Below are positions 32,523-45,800 of a DNA stretch of 64,000 bases, one piece after another. The DNA comes from Ixodes scapularis (Eukaryota; Arthropoda; Arachnida; Ixodida; Ixodidae): NCBI RefSeq assembly GCF_016920785.2, contig NW_024609846.1, positions 82,903,816 through 82,967,815 on the forward strand, written 5' to 3'. A program made the translations under genes and the position numbers. Position 1 is the first letter of the stretch, and each line of letters starts with the position of its first letter. The notes under the pieces were generated by a model, which ran no database searches, was not told the origin of the DNA, and was given only the letters and a program-made list of their open reading frames with translations.

Positions 32523-33201
32523 TCACATGAGGGCATATCGTCTATATATAATTTGTTGGTCTAATTTTTTAGGAAAAATATTTACATCGCTTTAAACATG
32601 TCCCAACTACGAAGTTTTCACAACTTCATTGTGCAACAATGTTTTTTTTTTCTTCTTCTTATGAAGGATTCGACACCATATCGCCGTGTTCCTCCAATTA
32701 AAACGAGTTGCATCGTTTGTCTCCGTCTAAATATAGCTCTTCGAAAGGTACACATTTGGCTACTTTGGCATTTTTACCCAATATTGGTGAACAGCTATCT
32801 CGCATCTTTTTAAAGTTTTCTTTTTAGCTATTAATTTTTTTATATATTATTCTCAAAAGTATCTAAAATCTGGGTATAAACTGTTGCTTTAATTTACAAA
32901 ATGTCAAAGTAGCCAGGTTTGCGGATTTTTGACGCTAAATAAATATTTTCCAAAATTGTTCATATTGTTGTGTATATTAGAACTATTGACTATGTTTTTA
33001 TCAAATATTTGAGTTTTCTATCAGTTTTTACTTTGTCTATCTGGTGCCGTCAAACTTGGCAAAATTGACAAAACGCCTAAAAGGCTGTTTTGTTGAAAAA
33101 TAAACATGTCCTTTTTCATGCTGTCTTATTTTTTTTTCTCGATCATAATTTTTTTAAATCTTTGTGATCCAGTTCTGTGCGTACATGAAGGAGTAACGTA
33201 T

Positions 33202-34060
33202 AATCACATAAATATACGTAAATGTCGACCTGACATGCGTGCATGATCTTCTCTGAACATACCCTACACGAGAAAGAGAGAGAAGTGGCGTCATCCGCAA
33301 CATTTATTTCGTAAATTTAGCAGGACCAGGCCGTGATGCGCGGAGGCGCCGTTAGTCGGCGCTGGCAGTACTGGTCGGTCGACGCTCACATATTCACCGT
33401 ATTGAAGGCTACAGTACGTGAAAAGCGAAATGTAGTAAATCATGATATCGCCATTTCTTTTGTTTATATATTATAAATGAACACAAAATATTTCTAATAT
33501 GTCAAGGTGTGCATCTTTTTTTTAGCAATTTAGTGGTTTCATTGTCTGCACCGCTCATTATACTCAGAGAGCAGCATATGATCCAATTCTACCAGCAGAG
33601 CTTTGGTCATCGAATGGGGTGTTGCCAAGAGAGACTTTTGGGTGGAGAAAACGGAGCACTGATCAAGTTTTTTTTTTTTTACTGTTCTCATTAGTCTACG
33701 CATTTCTATCGGTTGCGGAGCGCGACAATCTAGCATATTGGGTACGTACATCCTGTCATTCTTAAACTCTCAGTGACAATACGTACAATTATTTTGTCAG
33801 GCATGGCCAGAGTCCCGCACAATGTTTTCTCTCTCAGCGAGTACAGCCGTGCCTTAGCAAGGAGTTTTCCTTTGTACATTTGTTTGTCGTCTCGTTTAAC
33901 CATAGTTTTGTGACAATGAAACCATTTTACAATATGTATAAAAAGTATATGGCAAGAAATATTCCTAATATTCAGACATGTACATAAGACCTATGAAAGC
34001 TAAAAAATCCGCATGTACAGAGAAAAAATAAAGATGGCCACCGAGACCCCTGGTGCTCAC
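33202..34060. other. presumed gene B intron sequence, unassigned
   Basis: No exon, repeat or RNA gene was recognised here. I looked for the missing TM2 exon of gene B (pattern GGxxGLWxGxS on the minus strand) and did not find it. Confidence 0.3.
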
Positions 34061-34136
34061 CAGCATCCGTGGAAGGGTCTGCACAATCTTCCTCCGTGTG
34101 GTACCCATAATGACTGAAATCTCAATTTCTTTGCTC
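34061..34136 (-). CDS. gene B exon 10 (pre-TM2 segment)
   Basis: The acceptor is tgcgagttacag and the donor is ctg|gtgagc. It encodes SKEIEISVIMGTTRRKIVQT then LPRML. It is 76 bp, exactly the length and phase of gene A exon 55007-55082, with aligned M-T-R and Q-x-x-P positions. It lies nearly 6 kb downstream of exon 9. Confidence 0.7.
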
Positions 34137-36849
34137 CTGTAACTCGCAGAAAATAAAGCCACATGTTACGAGATACGTTTGACGTTTCTATTCCCATTGA
34201 ATATATGTCTAGGAGCTGAACCTCGGGAAGCTGTTGGGTCGTTATCCGAAAACACGGAATCCTTACATTATCCTGGTCCCAAACGCGCGATAAGCACCTG
34301 CATTTGTTCACCAACAATCAAAACTATTTTTTTTTTCGTAATTGTGATTGTACATTTACAAATACGTTCCCATGAGGCATATCCGTGACACACCAGAGTA
34401 AAAAGAGGGTTAAACCCGATGTATTTAAAGTGTTCCTTGAGTTTTTGCAACCTTTTTTTTTTTTTGTGGTTGCTAGCGCACTAGGTTGCTAGCGCACGAG
34501 GTTGCTAGCGCACTATTTTCTCAAAAGTATTTCTAAAACTAGCAAATGACACAACCAGGGGTTTCCCCAGGAATTGAAATTAGGGGGGTCTAAATTTTTA
34601 GGGGGTAGGGGGGGGGCGTGCATTCAGAATAGAGGAGTCGTTGCGAATTAAGCGGGTGCCTTCAGAAAAACAAGGGCAGGGGGGGGCGGTGTACTCCCCC
34701 CCCCCCCCCCATTAGTGGTGGTGTAGGGAAATCACTGGACACAACTGCAATATAATGCCCACCATTATGCGTTGCTACAACTCCAACCAAACATTTAATG
34801 GTGCACGCGGTGATAGAGCACTTACGGGTATTTTATGTAGTCAGGAAGAGTTCCTGTCTGGAAACTGAGGGAGCTGTACCGGGTCTCTCTGCAACAAAAA
34901 CGATCGTCGGTTAAAGGCAGTCTTGGGTAGTAACGCTTTACTAGTAACGCGTTACTGTAACTTCGTTACTTTTTTGGTAACTTGTAACTGTAACGAGTTA
35001 CTTTTTAAAAATATAACTTGTAACTGTAGTTCTATTACTTTTTCTGAGGTAAGGACGAAAGTAACGACGTGACTTTTGTCGTTACTTTCCAGTTTTTATG
35101 AATAATATATCGCTGAACGAGTACAATTTAGCCATTCTTTGCGCTTTCCAAATTGTCTGTTCCGACATTCCGAGTGTCAAGTTATTTTTTGCACAAAAAC
35201 CTGTGAATACGTTCTTTCTCGCCAGTCACGACCCGAATATAGCCACGTGTAGATTTGGTGAAAAAAAAAAAGTAGTTATCTTTAGCACGCGCTTGTACTT
35301 TGTGACTGAACACTTGCATCTTAGTATCTTAGAGAACTATCTTTTTGCGGTTTTTCTTTTTTCTGCGCGCAAACGCTTTTTAATCGGGTAAATCAAACGT
35401 GAAACAACAATACACGCGGAGGGCACTGCGAATGTTTCGTATTTTGATTAGCGCCACCACTGCGCATGTTTCGTATTTTGATTTGCGCCACTACTCCGGT
35501 GTAGTGTCAACAGTCGAGGCAAAATTTACTGCTGTTTACGCGGGGTTTGTTTCTGGATTGCCGGGTACGGACTGAAATATGTCCAGGGACTCTATGAACC
35601 CAGCGCAATCCTCAACGAGCCAGCAATGTACTAGTGCTACCAAGGATATGAATGTTGATAAGAACGAAAAAGAACTACCATTACCGGCGTACAGAGAGTG
35701 CTGTGGTGGAGGGAGTTACTAACAGCTTGACTGCATAAAACGGCACTCTGTTGCCTCAACGCCTACTCGGCAATCAAAAACCTGTTCAGGCGAAACAACA
35801 CAGCAATCCCACCCAGCGCGTTAGACGAGCGCCTGTTCAGCAAGAGCAGGGACGTGTTCGTTATCAAACAAGGGAAACTTTTAGACACTAATTTTGAGAA
35901 GCAACTGCTGCTAAGTTACAATATAAAGTAAAAAGCACGCTTTTTTATTTTATGCAAATAAACTTGGTGAAAAGCGTTCTGTAGCTTTTCCTATTTTTTG
36001 TGTTAAAGAAAAGTAACTAAAATGTAACGTCGTTACTCTTTAAAAGTAACTGTAACTGTAACGAGTTACTTTTTTGTTGTGGTAACTGTAACGGTAACTT
36101 CACTACTTTTTTTCTGAAAGTAACTGTAACTGTAACGAATTACTTTTTTAAAAGTAACTTACCCAAGACTGGTTAAAGGGCAACTCCGATCAATAGTTTC
36201 GAATGTGGGATTACGACTGTTTTCAGCTCAGTCGGTATCCCTCAATTACAAGGTATAATATTGTTTCCCCTGATATTGCGTGAAGTTTTATAGATATCAC
36301 GGCTTAAAGTTTGGTTTCGGGCGTCAACAGCAAAACCGAAACCACCTGCTAGAGAGGGATGGCAACACTGATCATCAGTTGTACGGCCGCGACGTGCCCC
36401 TTCACGGTGGTGCTGCGATACGCGGTACAACCTGCGAAATCAACCGCAGCACCACCGCCACGTGACGTCACGGTGGTGCTGAGGGACGCGTCGCCCAGTG
36501 TTGATTGACTAAAACCTAACACCGCTTGCCACCTTCTAGAGAGCAGATGGTCGCATCTTTAAAATTAATTGGCTTTATCGGAGTACGCGGCTTCACTTTG
36601 ACATAATATTTAGGCTGCTATAATTTTTCGGTCCACTAAAGGGACACCAGTCCTTTATTTTGGTTTTGTTTTCGACCGAAATCGCCCTCTGAGAGAAGCA
36701 AAAAAAAAAAAAAAAATCAAAACGCTCCAACTTGCAACTTGCCGTTTGTGACTTCATACGGAGACATGCGCCAAGGGAAAACATATTTCTCTGGTAATAA
36801 CGGTAAGTGAATATATTTTTTACAGTTTATAATGCTTGATCTTGTTTTA

Positions 36850-36893
<44 letters not shown>

Positions 36894-39800
36894 CGGGCAT
36901 GGTGGCGGGAGGCCGAAGGCGTGGGTATAGAACTGAGAAGAGACCGGCCTTCCTGACGAAGGCCGGACTCCGGCCGAAACGTCGAAGATTAAATCGTCCG
37001 TTGTTGCTGTTTTTACTAAGGGTTTTTTCTTCTCAGTTATATATATATATAACTGACACAAGATTTATATATATAAATCTTGTGTCAGTTTAGAGATAGC
37101 TTGTTTTTTATGTTCTGGATGCTGTGCACCTTTCTTGCGCACACTTGGGGCTTGGCAACACACTTAAAAGAGCCTAAAAAAATAAACTAATTTACTTTTT
37201 TAATCTAAGGAGTGCAATGAAAAAAAAAATGAAAGCCGTTTACAATTCCCTGTAACGCCGGTTAGAGCGCAGCTCTTGAGGAGGAAGATGGAAGCGTACT
37301 GAGGGATAGGTGACTCCTTGAGGTCACGTGACCTCAGGGGGTCACGTGACCTCAGGGGCTCACGTGACCTTCGGGGGTTACGTGACCTCGGGGGTCACGT
37401 GACCTGAAGGGGTCACATGGCCTTAGGGGGTTACGTGACCTCGGGGGGTCACGTGACCTAGGGATGTCACGTGACCTGGGTGGGTCACGTGACCCCTTAG
37501 GTCACGTGACCCCCTGAGGTCACGTGACCTCAGGACGTCACGTGACCTTAGGGGGGTCACGTGACTTCGTGGGGTCACGTGACCTGGGTGGGTCACGTGG
37601 CCCCCTTAGGTCACGTGACCCCCAGAAGACGTTTCAGGGGTCACGTGACCTAGGGGTGTCACGTGACCTGGGTGGGTCACGTGACCTCGGGGGGGTCACG
37701 CGACCTCGCGGTTACGCCGACGTCGACGCCGCTCAAGCCGGAAACGGGCCCCTAAGAGCTGCGCTCTAAAAAAAACAAAGAATCTGTCCAAGACCTAATT
37801 CTACATCTATGCAAACTTTGGTGGTGATAGGACAAAATTATGTATACAAAGTCTTGTGCGCCAACTGTGGAGATGCTCCAAAATTAAATAAAGAGAAACA
37901 CGTTTGAATCTGTTACCTTAGATATGTAACAACACTCTTTCGCGGCAAATAAAACACCTTTTTTATTCTTTCTTTTTGCAAGAAATTATGTTACAGAAAA
38001 CTACAACGGAAAGGAGACGGCTAGGCTCACTATTAACATAAATGTTATGGCTGGCGAGTTGACGACACAATTCGAAGTGCCGCTCACACAAGAATGACTT
38101 ACATTTTGCCCTTTCTGAGCGGTCAAGACATCTTCAAATGCGTATTTAGCTACTTCGCGGTCGTTACTGGTTCTTAGTATTTTTATGCTTAAAATATAAA
38201 CATTCAAAAATAATAAAACTCAATAAAACCCAAAATAATTTTTCTGAAAATGTATTGCCGTTTTTCGACTCGCATTAACGCATTTGATGAAGAGTATCTG
38301 CGGCACTCATCTTGGGCAGACATGTCGGGCTTTCTTAGTCTACATTCTAACAATGCGCTATTGGCTCCGATAGCTTCTGTGTAAAGTTCACTAAACGCAA
38401 GGGTCGTTTGAAAGGCAAAAGTTTGATGGTCAATGGACTCTTGCTAGGTACTAGTAAATTGTAATTTTATGTATAATATCATCTATGTATACTGACGACG
38501 TACCGATTGGCATGACCCTGACATTTTTTTTAATATAATTTAATTATACCTAGCGGAAGTATGTACGGCCTACCGATATGAGGGAGGCCAGATGATCCCC
38601 ATCTCCAAGAAAGGTCATGGCATTTTGGGATGCTCATGAGTGGGTGCTTAATATAATTGAGGGGAGGCAGGTAAAGGAATAAAAAATAAAGTGCCTCAGT
38701 TTGGTCTCGCGTTATCAATGCTGACTTGATTCTATGGAACTTTTTTTAATAAATTACCTTCTCAGGGGCCAGACAATAACGGTGGAATGCTACACAAATT
38801 CTTTCAAGAAATTGCATGAGCGGATTGATTCAAAACGCCAAGACAAACTGCGGAATTTGCAATATTTCGAACACAACCAAGTTCCCGCCCCACCAATGTG
38901 GGTTCAAAAACACTGATTACCCGATCTGGCTTTGTCAAACCTGCACGCTTTCCAACTGCCTACCAAGCATAAGATCGTGTTGCTGGTAAACATTTAAAAG
39001 CAGACAGTGTCCTATTTGCAAAGACTTTTCCGAGTGTCGAAATACATGATTCTTCTCAGCTGAAATAAATGCATTGCAGCCTCACTGTAAGAAATATGTA
39101 GACGTCCGAAGGAAAATACTATGCTTAAAAGTAGCGCAGTACTATGATCATGGCCGAGCATCTACTAGGCCTCGAACTTTTCAAACGACTCTCGTATATG
39201 GTTACATTCATTCAGGGTTAGAAAGTACCTGATTATAATATTCAATGTAAATCAGTATTTAGGTAATTCTAATATTTTTAAAATAAAAGATAGGACGCAT
39301 TTTATAAGGTCATTTCTTAGTAGCAGTAGCGATAGATTTCAAGTCTGATTCCTAGTACCCCGTAATTAAAGCAAGTTACTTTTCTCTGTCCTCTATCCGG
39401 AGAGCAAGATGTCTGCTTCTTGCTCAGGGGTTGCGGTGACGTCAGAATAACGCGGAGCTTTGATTGGAAGGATAGTGGGTAGAGCTTAAGGCTAGATGCC
39501 TTGCGGTCTACCCATTATTTCTGCGTTTTAATCAGCCAATAAGAGCACGGCGTTCTGACGTCATCGCAACTCCTGTGCTATGAGCAGACAAACTTGCGCT
39601 CCGAATAGGTACTTTTCCGGTATTTTCGGCAGAATGAGAAAAAAAAAGGTTAAAAATGTTTTCTATTTGCGTAGTCGATAATGAGCAGATGTAAACAAAA
39701 AAAAAAGCATGCAATGTCAGCGTCTGTGTTTATCTTTGCATGCTATATCTTGTCATCGATGGGTTCACCATTGAGAAGATGCGGGGGTAAACAAAAGCTC

Positions 39801-42800
39801 CCAATGTTTCTGCTACTGCTGCTCGACTGATTCCTTCCTTTTGCTCGCTTTTTGCTTTCATGTTAGTGATTCATTGTGGTGAAATTAGAGATCTTGGCAA
39901 AATGTGGTTTACGTTTTGCAATACAAAAGAGGCAATCGATTTTTTCTAGAACGGCACCTCTTAGAATGCGAGAGTAGAGGGCACACCCTCGTGGGATTAC
40001 CTGCATGGCCGCGTGCACTGGCTTTGACAGTCAGGAAGCCAGTTCATAGACTTCATGTAATCGTTGCACTTCACTGAAAAAAAAAAAAAAACGTTTTTTT
40101 TTGTAAAGGCTGGTCTATTTATTTTCGTCGCCTGCGCTCTCAGCAGCTGCAACGACACCAACATCAGAGTCACTGCGAGGACCGTGCTGGCCAAGAGTAC
40201 CTAGAATTATAAAAGCCTGTGAACAATCTAATCTACATCCACGTAGCACCATCACGCTTGGGTGGCGCCAATTCAGCAATTGGGCCCAAGCCCAACGTCA
40301 AACGTCCTTGGACGTGATGATTAAACACGAGGCCCACCAGAAAGTTGACGCAGCCCTTGCGTCATTCTTTTCCTGCGTTCAACCTCACCGTGATGACATT
40401 AAAACGTTAGTGCACGTGCTTTGATTGTTCAATCTCAATGATGACGTCAAAATACTAATGCACAGGTTTCGATTAGTTTAGGTGGTGTTGACTCGGCATC
40501 CCGTATGGCGACCCAATTACGATGTCAATTAATCACTTTTCATAATCTACTAAACCCCAAGACACGGAAGAAAAAAAAAATAACGGATAAGACGACACAA
40601 TATTTAAAATGCAGATGTTCATTTAGTTTATTTTATCTGTGTATCGAGATTTAGATTATGATATTTCCCAACCAGCTGGCCTGCACGCTTTCGCTTCTTC
40701 GAATAACCCTTGTAGCTTCCGAAAGCCAGTCACAAATGAGCAACAATATTGAAGAGTGTCTTTTCGGCTCGGGATTGCATCCATAGGCTACGATTTGAAC
40801 GGGTTAGTCGCGCTGCATGGAAATCACAGTTGTTTCTTGTGGCCATGAAGTTGCTGTTGTTTCGCTTAAAACTCTCGATCAAAATTCATGCTCACGCCAA
40901 AGGGCTTCATAGTTTGATTTGTTACCACTCCAACCTGCTCAAATATTTGAACAAGGCATAAAACAACGGTAAGGACAAATATGTCACCGTGGCGGTCGCG
41001 TTACGTTTGTCGCGCGAAAACCAATACATGCAATAGCCGCAAGATTAAACATTGCCCTTCATCACTGTTGGACCGGCTGCAAACGACGTGCTTCATATGC
41101 AGCGCGGCACATGGGCCGCGGATGTCCTGGTGATTGTCGTTGCTGTCGCTTTGGTTGCTTCGAACGTAGCCGACGGAAGTGTTTGTCAAGTAGCTTTCTT
41201 ATTCGGCTGCAAGAACCCAAACATTGTGAGCAAACTTCACTATTCACATCGTTTCAAACGTTATATGAAGACTCTGGAGAGCATGCACGGGCTCAAACGT
41301 GATCAATAAAACAAGGTGTTAGGAAGAAAATATCTTCTGAAGACATATTTGAATTTGGAAAACCTAGAACGCCATGTAAGCGCTTAAGGTTGGGCGTTGC
41401 GTCTGGCTCTGGCAACCTTGTGTCCGTCGTACTATGTCGTTCTGGCTTTTAGCTTTTTTTTTTTCAAAAGCCAGCCGAATGACACTGATGGTGAATTCCA
41501 CTCGTAGATCTGGAGCGCTTTCCAAAATCCGCGAGGGAGGCAAAATTCCGCTCCGTGGGACCCGCTCCAAATCGACGAGGGGAAGATAAACTTGCATTTT
41601 TGGAGCGACCTCCCCCACACCCCACCCCACCCCTTCTCCCTCCGCCGTACAAAATGGCCGCTGCTCGAACTTGACAAGCCCACCAACGCCTCAGCCGGCT
41701 GATCTTTCCGACGACCAGTGACCACTGTCACTGCTTAGCTGCAGAAGTAACACGCGGCACAGGCTGGGCGAAATAATACGTGTCACGGCGCCCATGTCAC
41801 AAATAACGAAGACGTCCGCGTTCGGCACCGTCACATACCTTTCGGTCGCCTCGAAGCGGCGAGGCACGGACAGCGATTGCCAGCGGTGGAGTTCAGATTT
41901 CTAGTACGACTTTAATAAACACGGAGGTAACAAACCATCACCTGCGCGGTGGTTTCCTAACTACTACTTGCTTTATTTCACGGGAAAACGCCGACGGAAT
42001 GCAGTACAAAAAGGTAAACAATCACTGCATTTTGAATGAATAGGCCTAACCTTGCGTCTGCCTCCGGCTTTTCTGTCGTTCTTTTTCTCGTTCGCGAGTC
42101 TCACGATCACAGATGTCAGCGCTTACGATTTCCCACACTCCACATTCCCGGCTTTTTATCCCTGATCTACGCGTGGTAAAAGCGTTCGAGCCGTCATAAT
42201 CCAGAGTAAACAACCGACGCACCCGAACAGAACCAACTCCACGACCCAGCCGTGGCCCGACCGGCCCGCCGATCTCTCCAACCTCGCCGCGCATGCGCAC
42301 TGCCGATTTAGACGGAAGTCACGTGGGTCGCTCTGTCAACTTCCGGAGAGATCTGTGAAATCCCGCAGAGCAAGTTCGGCTGAGTTTGGGGCGCTCCGTG
42401 GAGCGGGCGCTGCCAGAGATCTACGAGCGGAAGATGACCAACTTGAGCCAGATCTGCGAGCGGAATATGCGCGCTCCAAATGGAGCGCTTTTAGAGCGCT
42501 CGAGATCTGCGAGCGGAATTCACCATGAGTGAACACTTAGCAAACTCTGCTGATGTTGATGTTGAGGTGGCTGAGATGTCCATAACTTGGGTTACAAAGG
42601 AGGAGGGGAGGGGGCAAAAAAGTGAAAGCCGTTTATAACTCCCTGTAACGCCGAATTAGAGCGCAGCTCTTGAGGAGGAGTAGAGAAGGGTACTGAGGGG
42701 GGGGGGGGTCATGTGACCTCGGGGGGAGGGGGGGGGTCACGTGACCTCGTGAGAGGGGGGTCATGTGACCTCGGGGCGTCACAAGACCTCGGGGGGGGGG

Positions 42801-45800
42801 GGGGGGGGAGTCACGTGACCCCCCAGAGAAATTTTCCCACTAGTTTTAGCGGGGAAACTTTTCCGCTAGTTTTAGCAGGGGGGGGGGAGTCACGTGACCT
42901 CGTGAGAGGGCGGTTCACGTGACCTCGGGGCGTCACAAGACCTCGGGGGGGGGGGGGGGGGGGAGTCACGTGACCCCCCAGAGAAATTTTCCCACTAGTT
43001 TTAGCGGGGAAACTTTTCCGCTAGTTTTAGCAGGGGAATTTTCCGCTAGGTTTAGCGGGGAAATCTTTCTGCTAAATTTAGTGGGGAAATGTTTTCGCTA
43101 GATTTAGCGGGGAAATTTTTCCGCTAGATTTAGTGGGAAAATTTTTCCGTTAGATTTAGCGGGGAGATTTTTCCGCTAGATCTAGCGGGAAAATTTTTCC
43201 GCTAGATTTAGCGGGGAAATGTTTTTGCTAGATTTAGCGGGGAGATTTTCCCGCTAGATTTAGCGGGGAAATTTTTCCGCTAGATCTAGCGGGGAAATTT
43301 TTCCACTAAATTTAGCGGGGAAATTTACCCATAATGCACTGCGCGGTTACGCCGACGGCGACGGCGACGCCGCTCAAGCCGGAAACGGCGGCCTAAGAGC
43401 TGCGCTCTAAAAATGTAGAGCCCTTCCACTTCATGTGAAGATGGGGTACCAGTAAAGTTTTTATCTTTACAAAGTCTAGGACCACCTCAAGGACGACGCC
43501 TAGAGGACGACCTCTAGGACGGCCTCAAGGACGATGTCTAGGATGAACTCAAGGACCACTTGTAGAACGACCTCGAGGACGACGCCTAAAGGACGACTTG
43601 TAGGACAACCTCGAGGACAACGTCTAGGACGACCTCAAGGACCACTTGTAGAACGACCTCGAGGACGACTTCATGGACGACCTCAAGGACGACTTCTTGG
43701 ACGATGCCTAGAGAAATTAAGCCTTTCCACTCTGGTTTTCACCAGAGCCGAAAGATTGCCGCCGTAGCTCATAGATGGCGGTAGCTGTCCAAAGTTTTGT
43801 GTAGACATCTGTTTGCCCGCGGACATGATACTGGGGAAACTAGCCCTTAACAGCTCTGCTGTAAAATGCATGTGAATGCATGTGTATATTATATGGTGGG
43901 CTGAATTTCAGAGGGGGGGGGGGGGGTGAATTCCCCCTGGCTGCGCTACTGGTAGGTTTTCGCAAACATTACTAGCAATCATTCTTTTCAACAATAAAGG
44001 CATTTCGGAGGGTCCTACAAAATGGGCAATGTATCTCACGCAGTGTTCAATGCCAGGAGTTATAGTTCGCTGCCTGTCCGAGGCGCACGTGCACGAGCTC
44101 CGTAGATTAATCTCCTCGCAGTGCGACTCACGATGTGAGAGGTATTCGCAGAGGTTTCCTTTCAGAACGTGCTTCATGGAGTACAGCTTCGGGTAGCAGT
44201 CGCACTTGCTCTTCCACAAGTCCGCCAGACATTTCTCGCTGCACTCCTGGCCGAGGGATAAGGTACACAGTAATTCAGTTCACTTCGCCATTTTGTTACG
44301 GGTGTAACTGACGCCAGTTCATTATCTCAGAACGTCCTGGATTCACGATGCCCCGCGATGCACTCAAAACGCCAATAAGTGGATTTACTTAAATTGGTTT
44401 ATCCGATCAGAAAGGCAAGAAACATCGCGGTTAGGAATTGAGCTGTGTCAATGACGTTCGTACTTTCTCTCTCTCTCTCTTTTCTCTCTCTCTCTCTTTG
44501 GCGAAAATGTTTTGCCACTGAGACTGCATGACCTTTGAGGAGCGATATATTGCTCGATAGTTCTCATTCGCTAGGCCGAGGTCAGTAAGACCATTCCTTG
44601 GTATCCTTGGCGAATCCCGGTGAAGTGTGGATGCAGGACCTTTGAAAAATGCAGAATTACTCTGCGGTATAGTGCAGAGTAAAGGCCGGTTCAGACACTT
44701 GCGTTTGAATGCGTTTGACTGCGTTGCGTCGAGTACCGAAAGCGAGTCACCGGCACATCTGTGCTTCGTATGAAGCGTGGAGTCCAATTCAAGGAATCAT
44801 TTTGGCACGCGATATAAGCAGCAGGGAAGTCCTGGTGTCTCGCAGCCGCAACGCAGTCAAACGCAACTGTCTGAACCGGGCTTAATTTTGCATCATCTAT
44901 TTTAGAAGAGAATTTTTTCAAATACTTTATTGAATTGTAGAGGCTCAGGCAAATATTTAAAAGGTTAGTTTGTAAATGATACTTAATTATGACTAATCAA
45001 TCAAATCAAATTTGGGGTTTTTACGTGCCAAACCAACGACGGGAATCTGGCACGCCCCAGCGAAGGACTGAGGATTAATTTAGACCACCTGGGGATCTTT
45101 TGACGTGCAACCGAAAGCTCTGTTACACGGCGCCTTCTCCGCCGCAACTCCAGCGCGCCGCTCGCCCTCCCGCGGACGAACGGAGAACCAGAGGAGCGGG
45201 GACGGCAGCGGCGGCGGCGGTACGGAAACGGTGGCAGGGACTGTCGGCCTTGATGCGTGAAGCCGTTTTAACGTACAAAAGCGAGCGCGTTAAAAAAGTA
45301 ATTCTTGTGCTCCGCCTTGCGACAGCCTTGCACAAAGGACCGAGAGGTCTAATTTCATTACAGACTTTCCGAGTATCGCATACGCAGCAGATTTCTGGTC
45401 TTGTGCATGGCCGCTATCCCAATCTGTGCTCAACGTGATGGAAAACGCTCCCGCTAATAATGAAGATCTCTACAGTACGGTCTACGAAAACTCTATTCTT
45501 TGCCGTAAGTAGAAGAAAACTCGTCGCTCAACGGTATAGCGAGCAATACAAATCGGGAATGGGTTCGCGTTTTAAGGCCGTTACAAGGAACATGACCATT
45601 TATTTCAAGCAATTTAAAAAGTCAGAACACCCGTACTTGCTTTCAGGTAATTACAAAGCAAATACAGAGATGCTCGAAGCATTTTAAGCGCGTCGGTGCT
45701 AGCCAGCCGTTTGTGACGAGAGCTTAGAACGGAGTTTTGGCCAGAGGGACCGCAATGTTGCAAATAACACGGTACAACAAATGTACGGTATATTAAAACA

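Larger units (their letters stand above)
30348..33201. mobile_element. foldback element carrying nested insertions
   Basis: The outer arms of about 180 bp (30348-30530 and 33010-33201) are diverged reverse complements, sharing gccgtcaaacttggcaaaat against attttgccaagtttgacggc. A second matched pair, 32185-32300 against 32850-32995, shares ctaatatacacaacaat. The right arm is continuous. The left arm is split by about 1.6 kb (roughly 30530-32160) that contains three nested elements, and family P copy 3 sits near the hairpin centre. There is no transposase frame. Confidence 0.6.

Noticed and set aside
37321..37700. CRISPR-like array
   Set aside because: The units are palindromes spaced by degenerate G/C-rich bases, not unique spacers, and the DNA is eukaryotic.
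38103..38172. Candidate gene B exon before TM2 (70 bp, compatible phases, good donor)
   Set aside because: The exon at 34061-34136 matches the gene A counterpart in exact length (76 bp), phase and residues; the 38103 candidate has a weak acceptor and no residue match.
39997..40194. Apparent secreted cysteine-rich peptide with a signal-peptide-like start
   Set aside because: The frame begins at a TTG, and a T-tract acceptor lies before the cysteine part. The cysteine part (40001-40073) fits gene B exon 9 in length, phase and spacing, so the hydrophobic stretch is intron read-through.
43908..44131. Extension of gene B exon 8 with further cysteines
   Set aside because: A strong donor at 44131-44126 and the matching exon end in gene A show that this is intron read-through.
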